Positions 30,483-30,551 of a stretch of 30,551 nucleotides of DNA are shown one piece after another. Position numbers and translations under genes: made by a program. The stretch is from Lingula anatina (Eukaryota; Brachiopoda; Lingulata; Lingulida; Lingulidae). The stretch is from positions 156,764 to 187,314 of the forward strand of contig NW_019773903.1 of the NCBI RefSeq assembly GCF_001039355.2. Direction: 5' to 3'. Positions within the stretch are counted from its first letter, which is position 1. Every line of letters starts with the position of its first letter. The notes under the pieces are model-generated. The model had not been told where the DNA came from. It worked only from the letters and a program-made list of their open reading frames with translations, and made no database searches.

Positions 30483-30503
30483 ACCACTAGCAAAGAATGA
30501 CAG
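30483..30503. mobile_element. right terminal inverted repeat of the transposon
   Basis: ACCACTAGCAAAGAATGACA ends here, followed by GAAT (30504-30507) and then D2HGDH intron 1 sequence to the window end. It is the inverse of 18487-18507 with one mismatch. How far the element extends to the left of this end cannot be set. Confidence 0.75.
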
Positions 30504-30551
30504 GAATGTTTTACGATTTTGTTCGCCATATAAAAAGCATCACATAATAAT

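Noticed and set aside
18487-30503. A giant 12-kb transposon carrying D2HGDH and the reductase gene as cargo
   Set aside because: The two inverted ends and GAAT copies would fit, but the interior begins with the duplicated D2HGDH flank right after an N and carries the empty site of the same insertion. A haplotype or contig nested by assembly explains this more simply. Not excluded.

Overview
This is a piece of an animal nuclear genome: AT-rich, intron-bearing, full of short inverted-repeat transposons and microsatellites, with one 429-base N gap (27432-27860) and single N bases at 18513, 30400 and 30434. The mixture of a ROCO GTPase of the expanded invertebrate type, an orphan class A GPCR, and dense TTAA-flanked MITEs suggests a marine invertebrate, perhaps a lophotrochozoan such as a mollusc. 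That placement is inference; the sequence alone does not fix the species.

Layout, left to right. (1) 880-5195, + strand: the 3' part of a ROCO gene (end of the Roc GTPase domain, COR domain and a C-terminal tail); its 5' exons are outside the window. (2) 5196-10462: about 5 kb with no gene I can support, holding a 23-bp minisatellite, a local duplication, a long-TIR element, a MITE and a hAT-like element. (3) 10463-12156, + strand: a two-exon class A GPCR of 439 aa with a hexapeptide repeat in its third intracellular loop. (4) 12157-17113: no gene, repeats only. (5) 17436-17742: an isolated first exon of D-2-hydroxyglutarate dehydrogenase (D2HGDH), followed at 18837-23919 by a complete seven-exon D2HGDH gene of 524 aa whose first exon and flanks are nearly identical to the isolated one. 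(6) 25341-27364, - strand: a complete four-exon gene of 218 aa for a biliverdin reductase B/flavin reductase-like NAD(P)-binding protein, convergent with D2HGDH. (7) 27365-30551: the N gap, two more copies of a palindromic MITE, microsatellites, and the right end of a transposon.

The splice models were built by hand. In each, GT/AG sites, reading-frame phases and conserved protein motifs agree across every junction used. For D2HGDH and the BLVRB-like gene the total coding length is also close to that of the human homologues.

The most notable structure is nested. The isolated D2HGDH exon 1 sits in a segment (about 17114-18486) that ends at the left end of a transposon. The matching transposon right end, followed by the same intron sequence, appears only at 30483-30551, about 12 kb away. 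The complete D2HGDH copy in between carries the corresponding empty insertion site. Either two haplotypes have been assembled one inside the other, or a real duplication has this shape. No previously undescribed biological system is clearly visible beyond this structure and several uncatalogued repeat families.
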